64,000 nucleotides of DNA from Sulfidibacter corallicola (GTDB lineage Bacteria; Acidobacteriota; Holophagae; Acanthopleuribacterales; Acanthopleuribacteraceae): contig NZ_CP071793.1 in NCBI RefSeq assembly GCF_017498545.1, positions 5,357,001-5,421,000 on the forward strand, in the 5' to 3' direction. The translations under genes and the position numbers were made by a program. The notes beneath the pieces were generated by a model, which saw only the letters and a list, made by a program, of their open reading frames with translations, was not told where the DNA came from and made no database searches. Shown here one piece after another: positions 16,826 to 25,895 of this stretch (the stretch's first letter is position 1; each line of letters opens with the position of its first letter).

Positions 16826-19540
16826 TCAATTTTGGCCGGTGTTGATGTGCATCATCTCCAACACGTCCGAATCACCGTCCTCCCAACGCGGTGTGAGGTA
16901 GAGCAGGTCTTCCAGCGTGTTTTTGCCGTCCAGATTCAGGTCGATCCCTTCCGGATTCACCAGGATGATCCCAAATCCGTCACCGGTTCGACCCAGATTG
17001 TCGATGACGTGGCACCGCACTCGAATCGTCCGTTCCGGCAGAGGGTCGTAGGCCAGCGAAGGAAAGTTACCCAAAACCGTTCCGGTGTCGAGATCGGTCC
17101 AGGTCACCTGCGAGATGACGATGCCGTCGGGTACCTGAGCCTCCAGTGTGATTACCTCGAGCCCCTGAACCGAGATCTCCGGCGTGACCGTGACCGGCAG
17201 GGTTTCGACCGTCCGGCCGATGGTGATTTCGCCGCCGAAGGGGACGGGGACCAGGGTGCCGAGTTGGATTTGATTCGCTTGCGTCTCGCTGGTCACGCCG
17301 GTGGTGGTTTCGTCGTAACCGGTGGGAAAGAGTTCCACGAGGGAAGGGGCTGGGTGGATGTACGTCGTGAGGTCCAGCTCGAGTCGGGTGTCCGTGGCTT
17401 CGTCGGCATTTCCCGAGTTTTGGGGGTTGGTGGTGTTGCAGGGAAGATTGGCGAGCCCGTTTCGAAAGTCGTCGGCGTAGCGGCTGAACGAATCGGTGGG
17501 TGCGTTGCCCAACGTCATGACGACCCGATCGCGAATGTTGGGAGAGGTGGTCGAGTTGGACATTTGGAGCCACCGAGCGGGAGACTGGCTGATTTTCAAC
17601 CAAATCGCGTCTTCGCCGGCCATCCAGCGTACGATCGAAATGGCATCCGGTGCCGCGACCATCCTGGCACCCGCCAAGTGGCCGGGTTCGAGACCCAGGC
17701 CCAAATGGATCGGGGGATCGGGTTGGGGGCCGGCCGCAACCCGAGTGCGACACAGCCGAGCACCGCCGGTGAGTCGCAGGCGCAGGTAGGTGGGCGTCGT
17801 GGGGCTCGCGTCGGGAAAGGGATTGCCGGAAAAGACCAGTGCCATCAAACCCGTTTGTTCGCAGGTTCCCTGGTAGAACACGTCCCGAATGAGCGTGCGC
17901 AAATCGATGGTATCCCTGGTGGCGGGAAACAAATCTAGGCCGTGGGCGATTCGAGGAGGGTCATTGGTGAGCACGTCAACCTCGCTGCCCGTTTCGATCC
18001 GACCGGGATCTTCCACGGTTTCCACTCCGGTGGTGCCTTCCTGGTAGAACTGGATGTCCAGTTCCACGTTCTCGAGATCGGGATTGCCCGGATCCAGCTC
18101 GCTTTGGCTGGCATCCAACTGGATCAACAGATCGGCCGCGTCGGAAAGACTGCCGTCGGTGGACAAATCAAAGGTGTTGAACGGCAGGTTGGCCTCTCCG
18201 CGAATGAAGGCATCCCGGGACCCATCGTAACTGGTTTCAGCAGTGATACCGGTGTAGAAGGAGACGCTGTTTGCTTGATCCGGTGGTGTATCGTCTTCGC
18301 CTCGGCGAATCCAATCACCGGTGCCATCCACGATCTTCACCCAAAGCGCATCCTCGCCTGCGACCCAGCGGACCACGGAAATCGCGTTGGGCGCCATGTT
18401 CAGGAGGGTACCGTCGGGGGCGTCCAATCTCGCGGCCAGGTAGAGCGGTGTCGCGCTTCCCGGGGGCACGAGTGTCCGGCACAGCGTGACGGCTCGGTTC
18501 AGTTGGACCCGCACGTACACCGGGTTCTGTGGCGACGCCTCCGGAAAAATGTTCGAAGCGATCCTGAATACCAACATCCCGCCTTCTTCGCAACTGCCTC
18601 GATAGTGGATGGACCTGTTAGACCAGCGATACTCGACGTCGTAGTTACCGATGAACACACCACGCCCGATCATGCCGTCCCCCAGGAAGGCGATCGAGAG
18701 TGGGACGCCTTCGGAGATGCCGGAATCGTTGGTGGCGGTTTCCACGCCGACCGTCGTGTGGTCGAAGGCGCCTCCATCGAGATTCAGTGCGCTCAAATCC
18801 TGGGGGGCAGGCAGTGGTTGCAGGTTCCCCTGGGACAGGTCGACTTTCAGCTCCAGATCCACCGAGCCGAGACTGTTGGCTTGATCCGGATCCGAGCCAC
18901 GCGATTGGAACGGCAAATTGGCCTTGCCCGAATCGAAGTACGGCGCCACTGCCGATTGGGATTCTTGGCCCGAGAGTCCCAGGGAAAAGGTGACTCGATG
19001 ATCCATGGTCGGTGGGCCGACGTCGTCGCCCACGCGAAGCCAGGTGGATGACGATGAGGTGACCTTGAGCCAAATGTGGGGTTCACCTGCCTTCCAACGA
19101 ACCACCGACACTGTGTCGGAGGGCGCAAGCACGGCATCGCCAAATTCCGTGAACAGCGGCAAGAACACGGGTGTTGCGTTTGGGAGGTTTGGGTCCACCA
19201 GCGACGCGCACAATGTGGCGCCGTGGTCCAGGGTGAACCTCAAATAGACGGGTTCCTGCGGAGATGCTGCCGCAAAGTCGTTCGCGTTGACGTCAACCCA
19301 GACGATACCGGCCTTTTCACAGAATCCATCGTGTTGCACATCTCGGATCAGGGTTCTCAATTCCAGGTAGGCAAATGCCGGCACCATCGCCAGCAAAGGA
19401 AAGATGATCGCCAAAGGCCATCGTCCATTCCGGCGGATGGGGGCGATGGGGGGCGCGGCGATGCGATGCAAGCTTGGGCGTTCGCCGGAAACCAAAGCGG
19501 CCCTTTTTGGGGAAGGACGATCCCGTGTTTCATGTGTCAC
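16826..19540 (-). CDS. Large secreted protein with three internal repeats
   Basis: A 904-residue protein from GTG 19540 (GAGGA 6 bases upstream). An N-terminal hydrophobic segment (about 41-58) serves as signal or anchor. Three repeats of about 240 residues follow, starting near 62, 308 and 548. Each opens with an R-x-I-R-D-like strand and a cysteine (GFCEKAG, GSCEEGG, GTCEQTG), then ASP-x-x-P-Y-x-R and a second cysteine in the LC of ATLC or ARLC, then VVRW-AGE-x-W-K. The paired cysteines suggest one disulphide per repeat. Near the C-terminus DLNLDGKNTLEDLLYL resembles half of a dockerin calcium loop. I do not know the function. It lies between the sensor kinase and response regulator genes on the same strand. 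Confidence 0.6.
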   Translation of the reverse strand: MTHETRDRPSPKRAALVSGERPSLHRIAAPPIAPIRRNGRWPLAIIFPLLAMVPAFAYLELRTLIRDVQHDGFCEKAGIVWVDVNANDFAAASPQEPVYLRFTLDHGATLCASLVDPNLPNATPVFLPLFTEFGDAVLAPSDTVSVVRWKAGEPHIWLKVTSSSSTWLRVGDDVGPPTMDHRVTFSLGLSGQESQSAVAPYFDSGKANLPFQSRGSDPDQANSLGSVDLELKVDLSQGNLQPLPAPQDLSALNLDGGAFDHTTVGVETATNDSGISEGVPLSIAFLGDGMIGRGVFIGNYDVEYRWSNRSIHYRGSCEEGGMLVFRIASNIFPEASPQNPVYVRVQLNRAVTLCRTLVPPGSATPLYLAARLDAPDGTLLNMAPNAISVVRWVAGEDALWVKIVDGTGDWIRRGEDDTPPDQANSVSFYTGITAETSYDGSRDAFIRGEANLPFNTFDLSTDGSLSDAADLLIQLDASQSELDPGNPDLENVELDIQFYQEGTTGVETVEDPGRIETGSEVDVLTNDPPRIAHGLDLFPATRDTIDLRTLIRDVFYQGTCEQTGLMALVFSGNPFPDASPTTPTYLRLRLTGGARLCRTRVAAGPQPDPPIHLGLGLEPGHLAGARMVAAPDAISIVRWMAGEDAIWLKISQSPARWLQMSNSTTSPNIRDRVVMTLGNAPTDSFSRYADDFRNGLANLPCNTTNPQNSGNADEATDTRLELDLTTYIHPAPSLVELFPTGYDETTTGVTSETQANQIQLGTLVPVPFGGEITIGRTVETLPVTVTPEISVQGLEVITLEAQVPDGIVISQVTWTDLDTGTVLGNFPSLAYDPLPERTIRVRCHVIDNLGRTGDGFGIILVNPEGIDLNLDGKNTLEDLLYLTPRWEDGDSDVLEMMHINTGQN

Positions 19541-20049
19541 TTGATCCTCGATTCAGCTCTATCTAAAAATGGCACAACCCCACCCGTTCGCGATGGTCGC
19601 GGACGCGGCCGAATGCGTAGGCAAGGCAAAGGGATGGTTTTTCGCCAGGTCGGGTCCGCTTCGGCGGCTCGATTGGCGAGCGTCCGAGAGACCGGCTTGG
19701 CCGTCAGCGATGGGTTACCGATTGGTCATCCACGGCGGGTTCCCCCCGACATGGCGACCCGCAAATCCCCGTGTTGATGTGCGCTCGATATGTATTGGCA
19801 AAAAATGGATGAAAATAATGAAATAGCGATGGCGAAAAGCTTGCGCCTCAAAAGGTTTTCGACGCCTGAGTCACTGCCGAAACCGCTTCGACCGAGGTCG
19901 CTCGCCGATCCGGACGAAGGGCTTGGCAGAACCACCTCGTTCGGATGGGCCCTAGCTTAAACCACCGCCGGCGTTCGAACAATAGACCCAAAGTCATATT
20001 TTTGTGAGACGACGATTCTACCGGACGAATTTTTTGTGCACGAACCCGT
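19541..20049. other. Gap upstream of the repeat protein gene
   Basis: 509 bases presumably holding the promoter of the secreted-repeat gene. The stretch 19780-19870 is AT-richer. No convincing hexamer pair or hairpin was identified, and no coding frame. Confidence 0.4.
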
Positions 20050-20739
20050 TCAACTGGCGGGTCGCTCGCGCTCCACCAAACCCTGCTCCCAGGCCCAGGT
20101 CACGGCCTCGGCCCGACTGTGGAGTTCCAACTTACTGTAGATGTTGGTCACGTGATTCTTGACCGTTCCGCCCGAAATGAACAGCTTCGCCGAGATGCTC
20201 GGGTTGTCGAAACCCTCGGCGATCAGCATCAGCACCTCGCGCTCGCGCCGACTCAGCTTGGCCAGCGGGCCCTTGTCCCGTTGGGCCGCCAGCTCCGCCT
20301 GGCGATCTCGTTTGGCCTTGATGCGCTGGCTCAGCCAGCCCTTGACCCCGCCGGCCACGCCTTCCACCGCCTCGATGATGATCTCGGGCATTTCGTCCTT
20401 GGTCAGGTACCCGTAGGCGCCGAGGTTGAGGAGCCCGTCGATGAACTGCATCGAATCGTAGGCGCTCAAGGCCAAGATGCGAACCGGGTGCCGCTTGCCG
20501 GCCAGTTGTTTGGCCACCTCGACCCCGTTGAGACCGGGCATTTCCATATCCAACACCAGCACGTCGGGATTCAATGCGAGGGTCAGTGCCAGGGCCTCTT
20601 CGCCGTTGCCGGCCTCGCCGATCACGTGAATGTTGTCCGAAGAGGTGAGCAACTCGCGAATACCCGAGCGCACGATGGGGTGATCGTCGGAAAGAAGGAC
20701 GCGAATGGGCGTGGGATCGGATGTGACGTGAATCGGCAA
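20050..20739 (-). CDS. NarL/FixJ family response regulator
   Basis: A 229-residue regulator starting at TTG 20739 with GGGAGAG 7 bases upstream. The receiver domain has the acidic pair Asp18-Asp19, the phosphorylation site Asp64 in LVLDMEMPG, the conserved Ser in ALSAYD and Lys114 in YLTKDE. The C-terminal LuxR-type helix-turn-helix is clear: LSRREREVLMLIAEG, then SGGTVKNHVTNIYSKL. It is probably phosphorylated by the HisKA_3-type kinase encoded downstream on the same strand, the usual pairing for this output class. The secreted-repeat gene between them is an obvious candidate target or signal component. Confidence 0.88.
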   Translation of the reverse strand: MPIHVTSDPTPIRVLLSDDHPIVRSGIRELLTSSDNIHVIGEAGNGEEALALTLALNPDVLVLDMEMPGLNGVEVAKQLAGKRHPVRILALSAYDSMQFIDGLLNLGAYGYLTKDEMPEIIIEAVEGVAGGVKGWLSQRIKAKRDRQAELAAQRDKGPLAKLSRREREVLMLIAEGFDNPSISAKLFISGGTVKNHVTNIYSKLELHSRAEAVTWAWEQGLVERERPAS

Positions 20740-21107
20740 AACAGTCTCTCCCTATGGCCTTGCTTGGATAATCATAAACGCTTGGCAAGCAGCCTGCCAT
20801 GATCGTTCGGAAAGTGGGGAACCTCGTAGGGAGATACGCAAGGAGAGATCGGGACGGCCCGCCCGGACTTCATTTTGAATCCTCCTTCAACCATGGCGTG
20901 ATGCGGCTCTCCGTCTCTGCTATGATGAGGCCTACCTGCCTACCTTGCCGCATTTCATCCACCGAACCTCGGAGATTGGACCTCGTTCCCCGTCGCGGGG
21001 CGATTCGGCTCCGGCTCCGCTCCCACCGCATGACTCCCCGTGCCGGCAAGGGTCGGGCTCCAAGGCGCGGCCTGTGACGTCCGCCTCATCGTTCAAGGAG
21101 ATTTCAC
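20740..21107. other. Divergent intergenic region
   Basis: 368 bases between the response regulator and the chalcone-isomerase-like gene. A weak sigma-54-like match occurs at 20784-20798 (+) and a small CCCCG/CGGGG hairpin near 20990. Neither is convincing. Confidence 0.35.
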
Positions 21108-21692
21108 GTGAACAGCTTTTCTTTTTTTCGATCCACGGCGCTTGCGCTGACGTTGGCGTTGTTGGCCGGCGGGCCCCTGCTCATGGCCGGCAAAATCGGG
21201 GGTGTCACCCTTCCCGACAACATGAAAATCGAGAACCAGGACCTGGTTCTCAACGGCGCGGGCCTGCGCAAGAAACTCTTCATCAAAGTTTACGCCGGTG
21301 GGCTTTACGTCAAGGCCAAGTCCAAGGATGCGGCCGCCGTCGTCAAGGCCGACGAACCCATGGTGGTGCGCATGCACTTCATTTACAACGGGGTTTCCGC
21401 CAGTAAACTGACCACTGCTTGGAACGACGGCTTCAAGGCCGCCACCGGTGGCAAGACCGAACCGATCCAGAAGCACATCGACGCCTTCAACGCGCTCTTC
21501 ACCGGCGAGGCCAAGAAGAACGATGTCTACGATGTGATCTACGTGCCCGGCAAAGGTGTGGAGTTGAAGGTCAACGGCAGCTCCAAGGGCACGGTTTCCG
21601 CCGGAATCGATTTCAAACAGGCGCTTTTCGGCATCTGGCTCGGCGACAAACCCGCCGACTCCGGCCTCAAGAAAGGCATGATGGGCAAATAG
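21108..21692 (+). CDS. Exported chalcone-isomerase-like protein
   Basis: A 194-residue protein from GTG 21108 with CAAGGAG 7 bases upstream. A signal peptide (about residues 1-27) is followed by the chalcone isomerase-like fold seen in bacterial periplasmic proteins: VTLPDNMKIENQDLVLNGAG, then RKKLFIKVYAGGLY, and near the end a FGIWLGDKPAD segment. Plant chalcone isomerases act in flavonoid synthesis. Most bacterial relatives have no known activity and may bind fatty acids or other hydrophobic ligands. The FadL-type porin gene converges on it, which is suggestive but not proof of a shared ligand. Confidence 0.75.
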   Translation: MNSFSFFRSTALALTLALLAGGPLLMAGKIGGVTLPDNMKIENQDLVLNGAGLRKKLFIKVYAGGLYVKAKSKDAAAVVKADEPMVVRMHFIYNGVSASKLTTAWNDGFKAATGGKTEPIQKHIDAFNALFTGEAKKNDVYDVIYVPGKGVELKVNGSSKGTVSAGIDFKQALFGIWLGDKPADSGLKKGMMGK

Positions 21693-21786
21693 ATCCGGAA
21701 GGTGGCGGGCCTCGTCCCTGTCTTTGCTTGCAGGCCATCGGTCGCAAGTGGAACCTGGACTTTGGAGCCTCTTTCCATGCCGAACG

Positions 21787-21836
21787 AAAAACGCGGGCTC
21801 CGGCCGATACCGGCCGAGGCTCGCGTTTTCTTTTTG
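21787..21836. terminator. Bidirectional terminator between convergent genes
   Basis: An imperfect stem of about 17 bp (AACGCGGGCTCCGGCCG paired with CGGCCGAGGCTCGCGTT) is flanked by GAAAAA on the left and TTTTCTTTTT on the right, so it can terminate both the chalcone-isomerase-like gene (+) and the FadL gene (-). Confidence 0.75.
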
Positions 21837-21941
21837 GGTGCCGCCGACTTGCGTCGGGAAAACAACGAGACTGCGGTTTGGCGACCCTCCAACGGAACCG
21901 TTTCGATTGCCGAATGGATGTCGATTCTGGATGGGTACCTA

Positions 21942-23330
21942 TCAGCGGCGCAGGTTGAAACCGATGGCGAAGGACGTGATATCCGTCTCCACCGTACCGG
22001 TCAGGATCGCCGCATCGGATTCGAAGGTACCTTGGGTGATGTCGACTTCCATGCCCAGCGTGTGTTGCAGGCCGACATCCATGGCCAAGGTATCGCTGAA
22101 CCGATAGGTCATCCCGACCGAGAAGGCGCGATAGTCCTCGAACGGAAAGTTCAGGTTGAGGGTCTCGTCGGGAATCGGGCTTTCGTCTCTGGCCGCACCC
22201 GCGCGCAGCGACATGGCTTCCGAAACGCGGACCTCGGTTCCCAACGCGAACCGCAGCGTGTCGTCCCACAGTTGGGGCTGCACGATATGGGGTCCATCTT
22301 GGGGTTCGATCGTCAGCGTTTGGAACCGGCTCCAGCGGGTCCAGGTGACGTCGCCCTGAATCGACCAGTTCCCGTTGACCTGGTGGAAGCCGCTCAATGA
22401 GAGCGCCTCGGGCGTGACCAGCTCCAAGAGCCCGTCGACCGTACGATCGCGCAGGTTGGGATCGGCCAACGGCAGCACCAGTTGGGTGTGGGCGGGAAAG
22501 CGGAATTCGGCTTCGCCGTCGAGATTGTGTTCGATATCGCTGCGGTAGTTGAATCCCACCCGGGAACCCTCGTTGAATTGGTAGAGGAGACCGAAGGTCA
22601 CGCCGAAGCCCACGTCGTCCCCTTCCACCAGCACGCTGCCGTCGTCGGTGCTGGTACCGGGCGTATCGAAACCCTGTTGGGCGCAACTGGGGAGGCCGAG
22701 CGCGGCCAAGGCTCCGGAGGCCTCCGCCAAGGCGCAAATCCCCGCCGAATTGACGTCGTTGCCCAGCGAACCGTCGAGGTACTGCAGGCTCAAACCGATG
22801 CCCATCGAAAACCGTTCGGTCACGGCCACGCCGACCGAGGTGTTGATGTGGACCCCGAACAACTCGGACTCGGTGGCGAAGTAGCGGCCCACGAAATCGC
22901 GATCGTAATCGGTGCCCGTGGCGTAGGGCACGTTCAGGGAAAAGCCGAACACCGTGTTTTCGGTGAGCGGCCGTGCGACGTAGAGGTGGGGGATCACGAT
23001 ATTGCTGTCCGGATCGCCGCCGTCATTGCCCTGAACCGGCAGTACCGCAAGCCCGTCGGTGGTGACCGCACCGCCCTCGAAATCGGTTTGCGTATTGATG
23101 AGGGAAATGCCGGTCACGTATTCGGTTTGCTTCAGGCGGATCAAACCTGCCGGATTGTAATAGGCGGTGCTCGCGTCACGTGCTTCGGCGGCACCGCCGG
23201 AAAAGGAGTCCCCCAAGCGGCGCGCGCTCTGCTCGTCCACCTGGTAGCCGTGGGCCGAGACATAGATGGGGCCCGCCAGGAGCCAAAAAACACAGAGCCA
23301 TGCCGATACGCGAATACATACTAGTCTCAT
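21942..23330 (-). CDS. FadL/OmpP1 family outer-membrane transport protein
   Basis: A 462-residue beta-barrel porin for hydrophobic substrates such as long-chain fatty acids or aromatic hydrocarbons. After a signal peptide (to about residue 27) comes the HGYQVDEQSARRLGDSFSGG plug region with the conserved NPA motif in AYYNPAGLIRL. Amphipathic beta strands run to the C-terminus, which ends FAIGFNLRR. Residues in the third and fourth extracellular loops contain cysteines (ICALAE, LPSCAQ). Length matches the family. The start is ATG 23330 with an AGGA site. The gene stands alone. Confidence 0.85.
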   Translation of the reverse strand: MRLVCIRVSAWLCVFWLLAGPIYVSAHGYQVDEQSARRLGDSFSGGAAEARDASTAYYNPAGLIRLKQTEYVTGISLINTQTDFEGGAVTTDGLAVLPVQGNDGGDPDSNIVIPHLYVARPLTENTVFGFSLNVPYATGTDYDRDFVGRYFATESELFGVHINTSVGVAVTERFSMGIGLSLQYLDGSLGNDVNSAGICALAEASGALAALGLPSCAQQGFDTPGTSTDDGSVLVEGDDVGFGVTFGLLYQFNEGSRVGFNYRSDIEHNLDGEAEFRFPAHTQLVLPLADPNLRDRTVDGLLELVTPEALSLSGFHQVNGNWSIQGDVTWTRWSRFQTLTIEPQDGPHIVQPQLWDDTLRFALGTEVRVSEAMSLRAGAARDESPIPDETLNLNFPFEDYRAFSVGMTYRFSDTLAMDVGLQHTLGMEVDITQGTFESDAAILTGTVETDITSFAIGFNLRR

Positions 23331-23734
23331 AGTGCATCCTTCTCTCCCGCCAACGGGAGGCCATAGAGTTCAGGCCAAAGGCTGCCGTCGCCCAACACCG
23401 ATTGCGCGTCATCGCTCGAGATCGAAGTCCGGTGGCACAGCCAGGGCCGAATCATGAAGTGAATCGAGGACCGGTTTCCGAACCGGGCCCGCGCGATGCT
23501 CGGTGCACCCCATGTGCGTGGGCATCACGCATCTCGGGAGTGCGAATCGCACGGCGGATCGGACAGCGGAAGAGCGCACCCACACCTCGCCCCAAAGGCC
23601 GGTAGGGGTTCGAACAAAGCGAGAGAGCTCTCCCGGGCGCTTGTCTCGGCGGAATCTTCAGGACTATCCGTTCTTTTCTCGAAACGCGCCTGGCGCGTTG
23701 TAGGAATCGACTCGATTGCCGGTACCGGGATCGC
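23331..23734. other. Gap upstream of the FadL gene
   Basis: 404 bases between the FadL start and the end of the TetR gene. No coding frame, hairpin or clear promoter was recognised. Confidence 0.35.
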
Positions 23735-24388
23735 TCAGGGTTGGGCTTTCGCCGCTTCCGCGAATTCCGGCCGGCTTTTCATTCGTGACATGATGTAACT
23801 TTTGACCATGTGCTTCAGCTCTTCCAGCATGATCTCCGCCTGCTTCGGCTCGGCGGTCATCGCCAGCCGCAGCACGGCGCCGCACGATCGCGTCGTCACC
23901 ATGGCCACGGCTTTCAGGGTGTCCTCATCGAGATGAGGGAACATGTCGCCGGCGCGGGTGACGATGATCGAGACGTTCTGCTCGAGGTCTTCCAGATCGA
24001 GCTGATTCAACTCCGGGTTGGCTTGAATCCCCGACCAAAGCTCCATGTAACCGGGCTCGGAGCGATAGAAGCGGGCGTAGGCGTCGATCATCCGATCGAA
24101 TCCCGTTTCCAAGTCGAAATTTTCGAGAAACTCCTGGAGATAGGGTCTCAAGTTGACGAAATGCCGCTCGGCCAAGCTTTTGATGATCGCGTTTTTATTG
24201 GGGAAGTAGCGGTAGAGGGAGGCCAGTTTGATGCCCGCACGGCGTGCGATCTCGCTGGTGGTCAACCCATCGACCCCCACCTCCTGGACCAGTTGGGCGG
24301 CAACGTCGAGAATCGCGGAGACACGACGTTTGCTGCGTTCCTGTACAGGTTCACGGCGGGGGTTGTTCTGCTTTTCAAGCTGTTTCAT
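23735..24388 (-). CDS. TetR/AcrR family transcriptional regulator
   Basis: A 217-residue repressor-type regulator. The N-terminal helix-turn-helix is canonical (ILDVAAQLVQEVGVDGLTTS, then EIARRAGIKLASLYRYFPNK). The C-terminal helical ligand domain is like those of TetR members that respond to hydrophobic molecules. The start is ATG 24388, with GAAGGA upstream. It is transcribed away from the PLP-enzyme/oxidase pair. The 223-base divergent region holds a strong inverted repeat, so it very likely represses itself and that operon. The FadL gene lies downstream and could be a further target. Confidence 0.85.
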   Translation of the reverse strand: MKQLEKQNNPRREPVQERSKRRVSAILDVAAQLVQEVGVDGLTTSEIARRAGIKLASLYRYFPNKNAIIKSLAERHFVNLRPYLQEFLENFDLETGFDRMIDAYARFYRSEPGYMELWSGIQANPELNQLDLEDLEQNVSIIVTRAGDMFPHLDEDTLKAVAMVTTRSCGAVLRLAMTAEPKQAEIMLEELKHMVKSYIMSRMKSRPEFAEAAKAQP

Positions 24389-24459
24389 GCATGTCCTTCC
24401 GAAAAATTAGAGAAAGTCTATCCAACAAATCGGAAAAGAGAAGGGATAAGTTGAAGAAG

Positions 24460-24511
24460 AAACGTGACAAGTGAAAATATAATGACAAAAACATGATTGA
24501 TTGTCACGTTT
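24460..24511. promoter_or_regulatory. Probable TetR operator and overlapping promoter
   Basis: A perfect 11-bp inverted repeat (AAACGTGACAA at 24460-24470, TTGTCACGTTT at 24501-24511) encloses a further TGACA half-site at 24483-24487. The right-hand arm contains TTGTCA, a good -35 hexamer for the rightward operon, with AT-rich CATTATTTG 15-18 bases downstream as a possible -10. Binding here would block that promoter. The site is about 70 bases upstream of the TetR start and 100 bases upstream of the PLP-enzyme start. Confidence 0.65.
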
Positions 24512-24611
24512 TTTTGTGCCACATTATTTGTAAATCCATGGATCTGCATTCGGACCTCATTGATTCCCACGACCCGAAGAAACCAGCGTCACCGGCGAGG
24601 CCGCCGCGGAG

Positions 24612-25895
24612 GTGCCCGTGAAATCCCAAGTTGGATCTACGTTCGAAGCGGTGGGTCGATCCGCTCCTGAAGAGGGTGCCGAGCGCGAAGCCGGCACGCG
24701 ATCCGGGATTCTGCCCGACTATGCCTATTACCGCGACCTGTTTGCCGGCATGGAAATGCCCTTCGCGTTCGTGGATCTGGATCAGTTGCGGCGCAACGTT
24801 CGCGATATTTGCGGTCGTGCGGCCGACAAACGCATTCGCATCGCCTCCAAGTCGGTGCGCTCGGCCGCCGTGATGCGTCACATTTTGGAGGCGGACCCAC
24901 GAATCCAGGGCCTGATGTGTTTCAGTGCCCACGAGGCCGTGGACCTCAGTCGCCAGGGCTTCGACGACCTCCTGATCGCCTATCCGGCCGTCGATCCCAA
25001 GGCGCTGCGTGCGGTAGCCGAGGAAGTGGCCAAAGGCAAAACCCTGTATTTGATGGTCGACTGCGCCGAACACGTGATTCGTGCCGAGCGCGCCGGCGCC
25101 GCTTTGGGCATCACCCTGCCCCTGTGCCTCGATTTGGACATGTCCACCGCCTTCCCCGGTTTGCATTTCGGGGTTTACCGGTCGCCGATCGCCGACGTGC
25201 GCGCGGCCCTGGCGCTTTGGGCCGAGATTCGCAAACATCGCCACGTGCGGCTGGACGGGCTGATGGGCTACGAAGCCCAAATTGCGGGGGTACAGGATCG
25301 GATACCCGGCCAGTTTTTCAAAAACGCCGCCATTCGCCTGCTCAAGAAATGGTCGCTGCCCAAAGTGGTGGCTCGCCGCCAAGAGGTCATCCAGGCACTC
25401 CGCGACGAAGGTGCCGAACTGGTGCTGGTCAACGGCGGCGGTACTGGCAGCGTCGCCACCACGGTCACCGAATCGGCAGTCACGGAAGTGACGGTCGGCT
25501 CGGGTTTCTACTGTTCTCACCTGTTCGATTACTACCATTCCTTCGATTATCGACCCGCCGCCGGGTTTGCCCTCGAAGTGGTGCGCGAACCGCGCCCGGG
25601 CATGATCACCTGTGCCGGCGGCGGCTATATCGGTTCCGGCGCGCCGGGTTGGGAAAAGTTGCCCGTTCCCTGGCTGCCGCACGATTTGCGGCTGGTTCCC
25701 AACGAGGGAACCGGTGAAGTTCAAACGCCCTTGATCCTGACCAATCAATCCCTCACCATCGGCGACCCGGTGTTCTTCAGGCACAGTAAGGCAGGCGAGC
25801 TTTGCGAACGCTTTACCCACCTGAAGCTCGTATCGAACGGGCGCGTGGTCGAGGAAGTCACCACGTATCGAGGAGACGGAACATGTTACTTTTGA
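24612..25895 (+). CDS. PLP-dependent D-threonine aldolase-like enzyme (alanine racemase fold)
   Basis: A 427-residue enzyme with an alanine-racemase-type PLP barrel at the N-terminus. The PLP lysine is in RIRIASKSVRSAAV and a phosphate-binding glycine-rich NGGGTGS lies near residue 275. The C-terminal domain has the metal/substrate region typical of D-threonine aldolase and D-serine dehydratase relatives (PVPWLPHDLRLVPNEG and an FRHSKAGE segment). Such enzymes cleave or deaminate D-beta-hydroxy amino acids. The substrate here is unknown. The frame starts at GTG 24612; GTG 24618 with GCGGAGG ahead is equally likely. The 3' end overlaps the following oxidase gene by 13 bases, so the two proteins are made together under TetR control. 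Confidence 0.75.
   Translation: MPVKSQVGSTFEAVGRSAPEEGAEREAGTRSGILPDYAYYRDLFAGMEMPFAFVDLDQLRRNVRDICGRAADKRIRIASKSVRSAAVMRHILEADPRIQGLMCFSAHEAVDLSRQGFDDLLIAYPAVDPKALRAVAEEVAKGKTLYLMVDCAEHVIRAERAGAALGITLPLCLDLDMSTAFPGLHFGVYRSPIADVRAALALWAEIRKHRHVRLDGLMGYEAQIAGVQDRIPGQFFKNAAIRLLKKWSLPKVVARRQEVIQALRDEGAELVLVNGGGTGSVATTVTESAVTEVTVGSGFYCSHLFDYYHSFDYRPAAGFALEVVREPRPGMITCAGGGYIGSGAPGWEKLPVPWLPHDLRLVPNEGTGEVQTPLILTNQSLTIGDPVFFRHSKAGELCERFTHLKLVSNGRVVEEVTTYRGDGTCYF

Noticed and set aside
20784..20798. Second sigma-54-like promoter (TGGCAAGCAGCCTGC, +)
   Set aside because: The GG/GC spacing is right, but two conserved positions differ and the nearest rightward gene is about 300 bases away.
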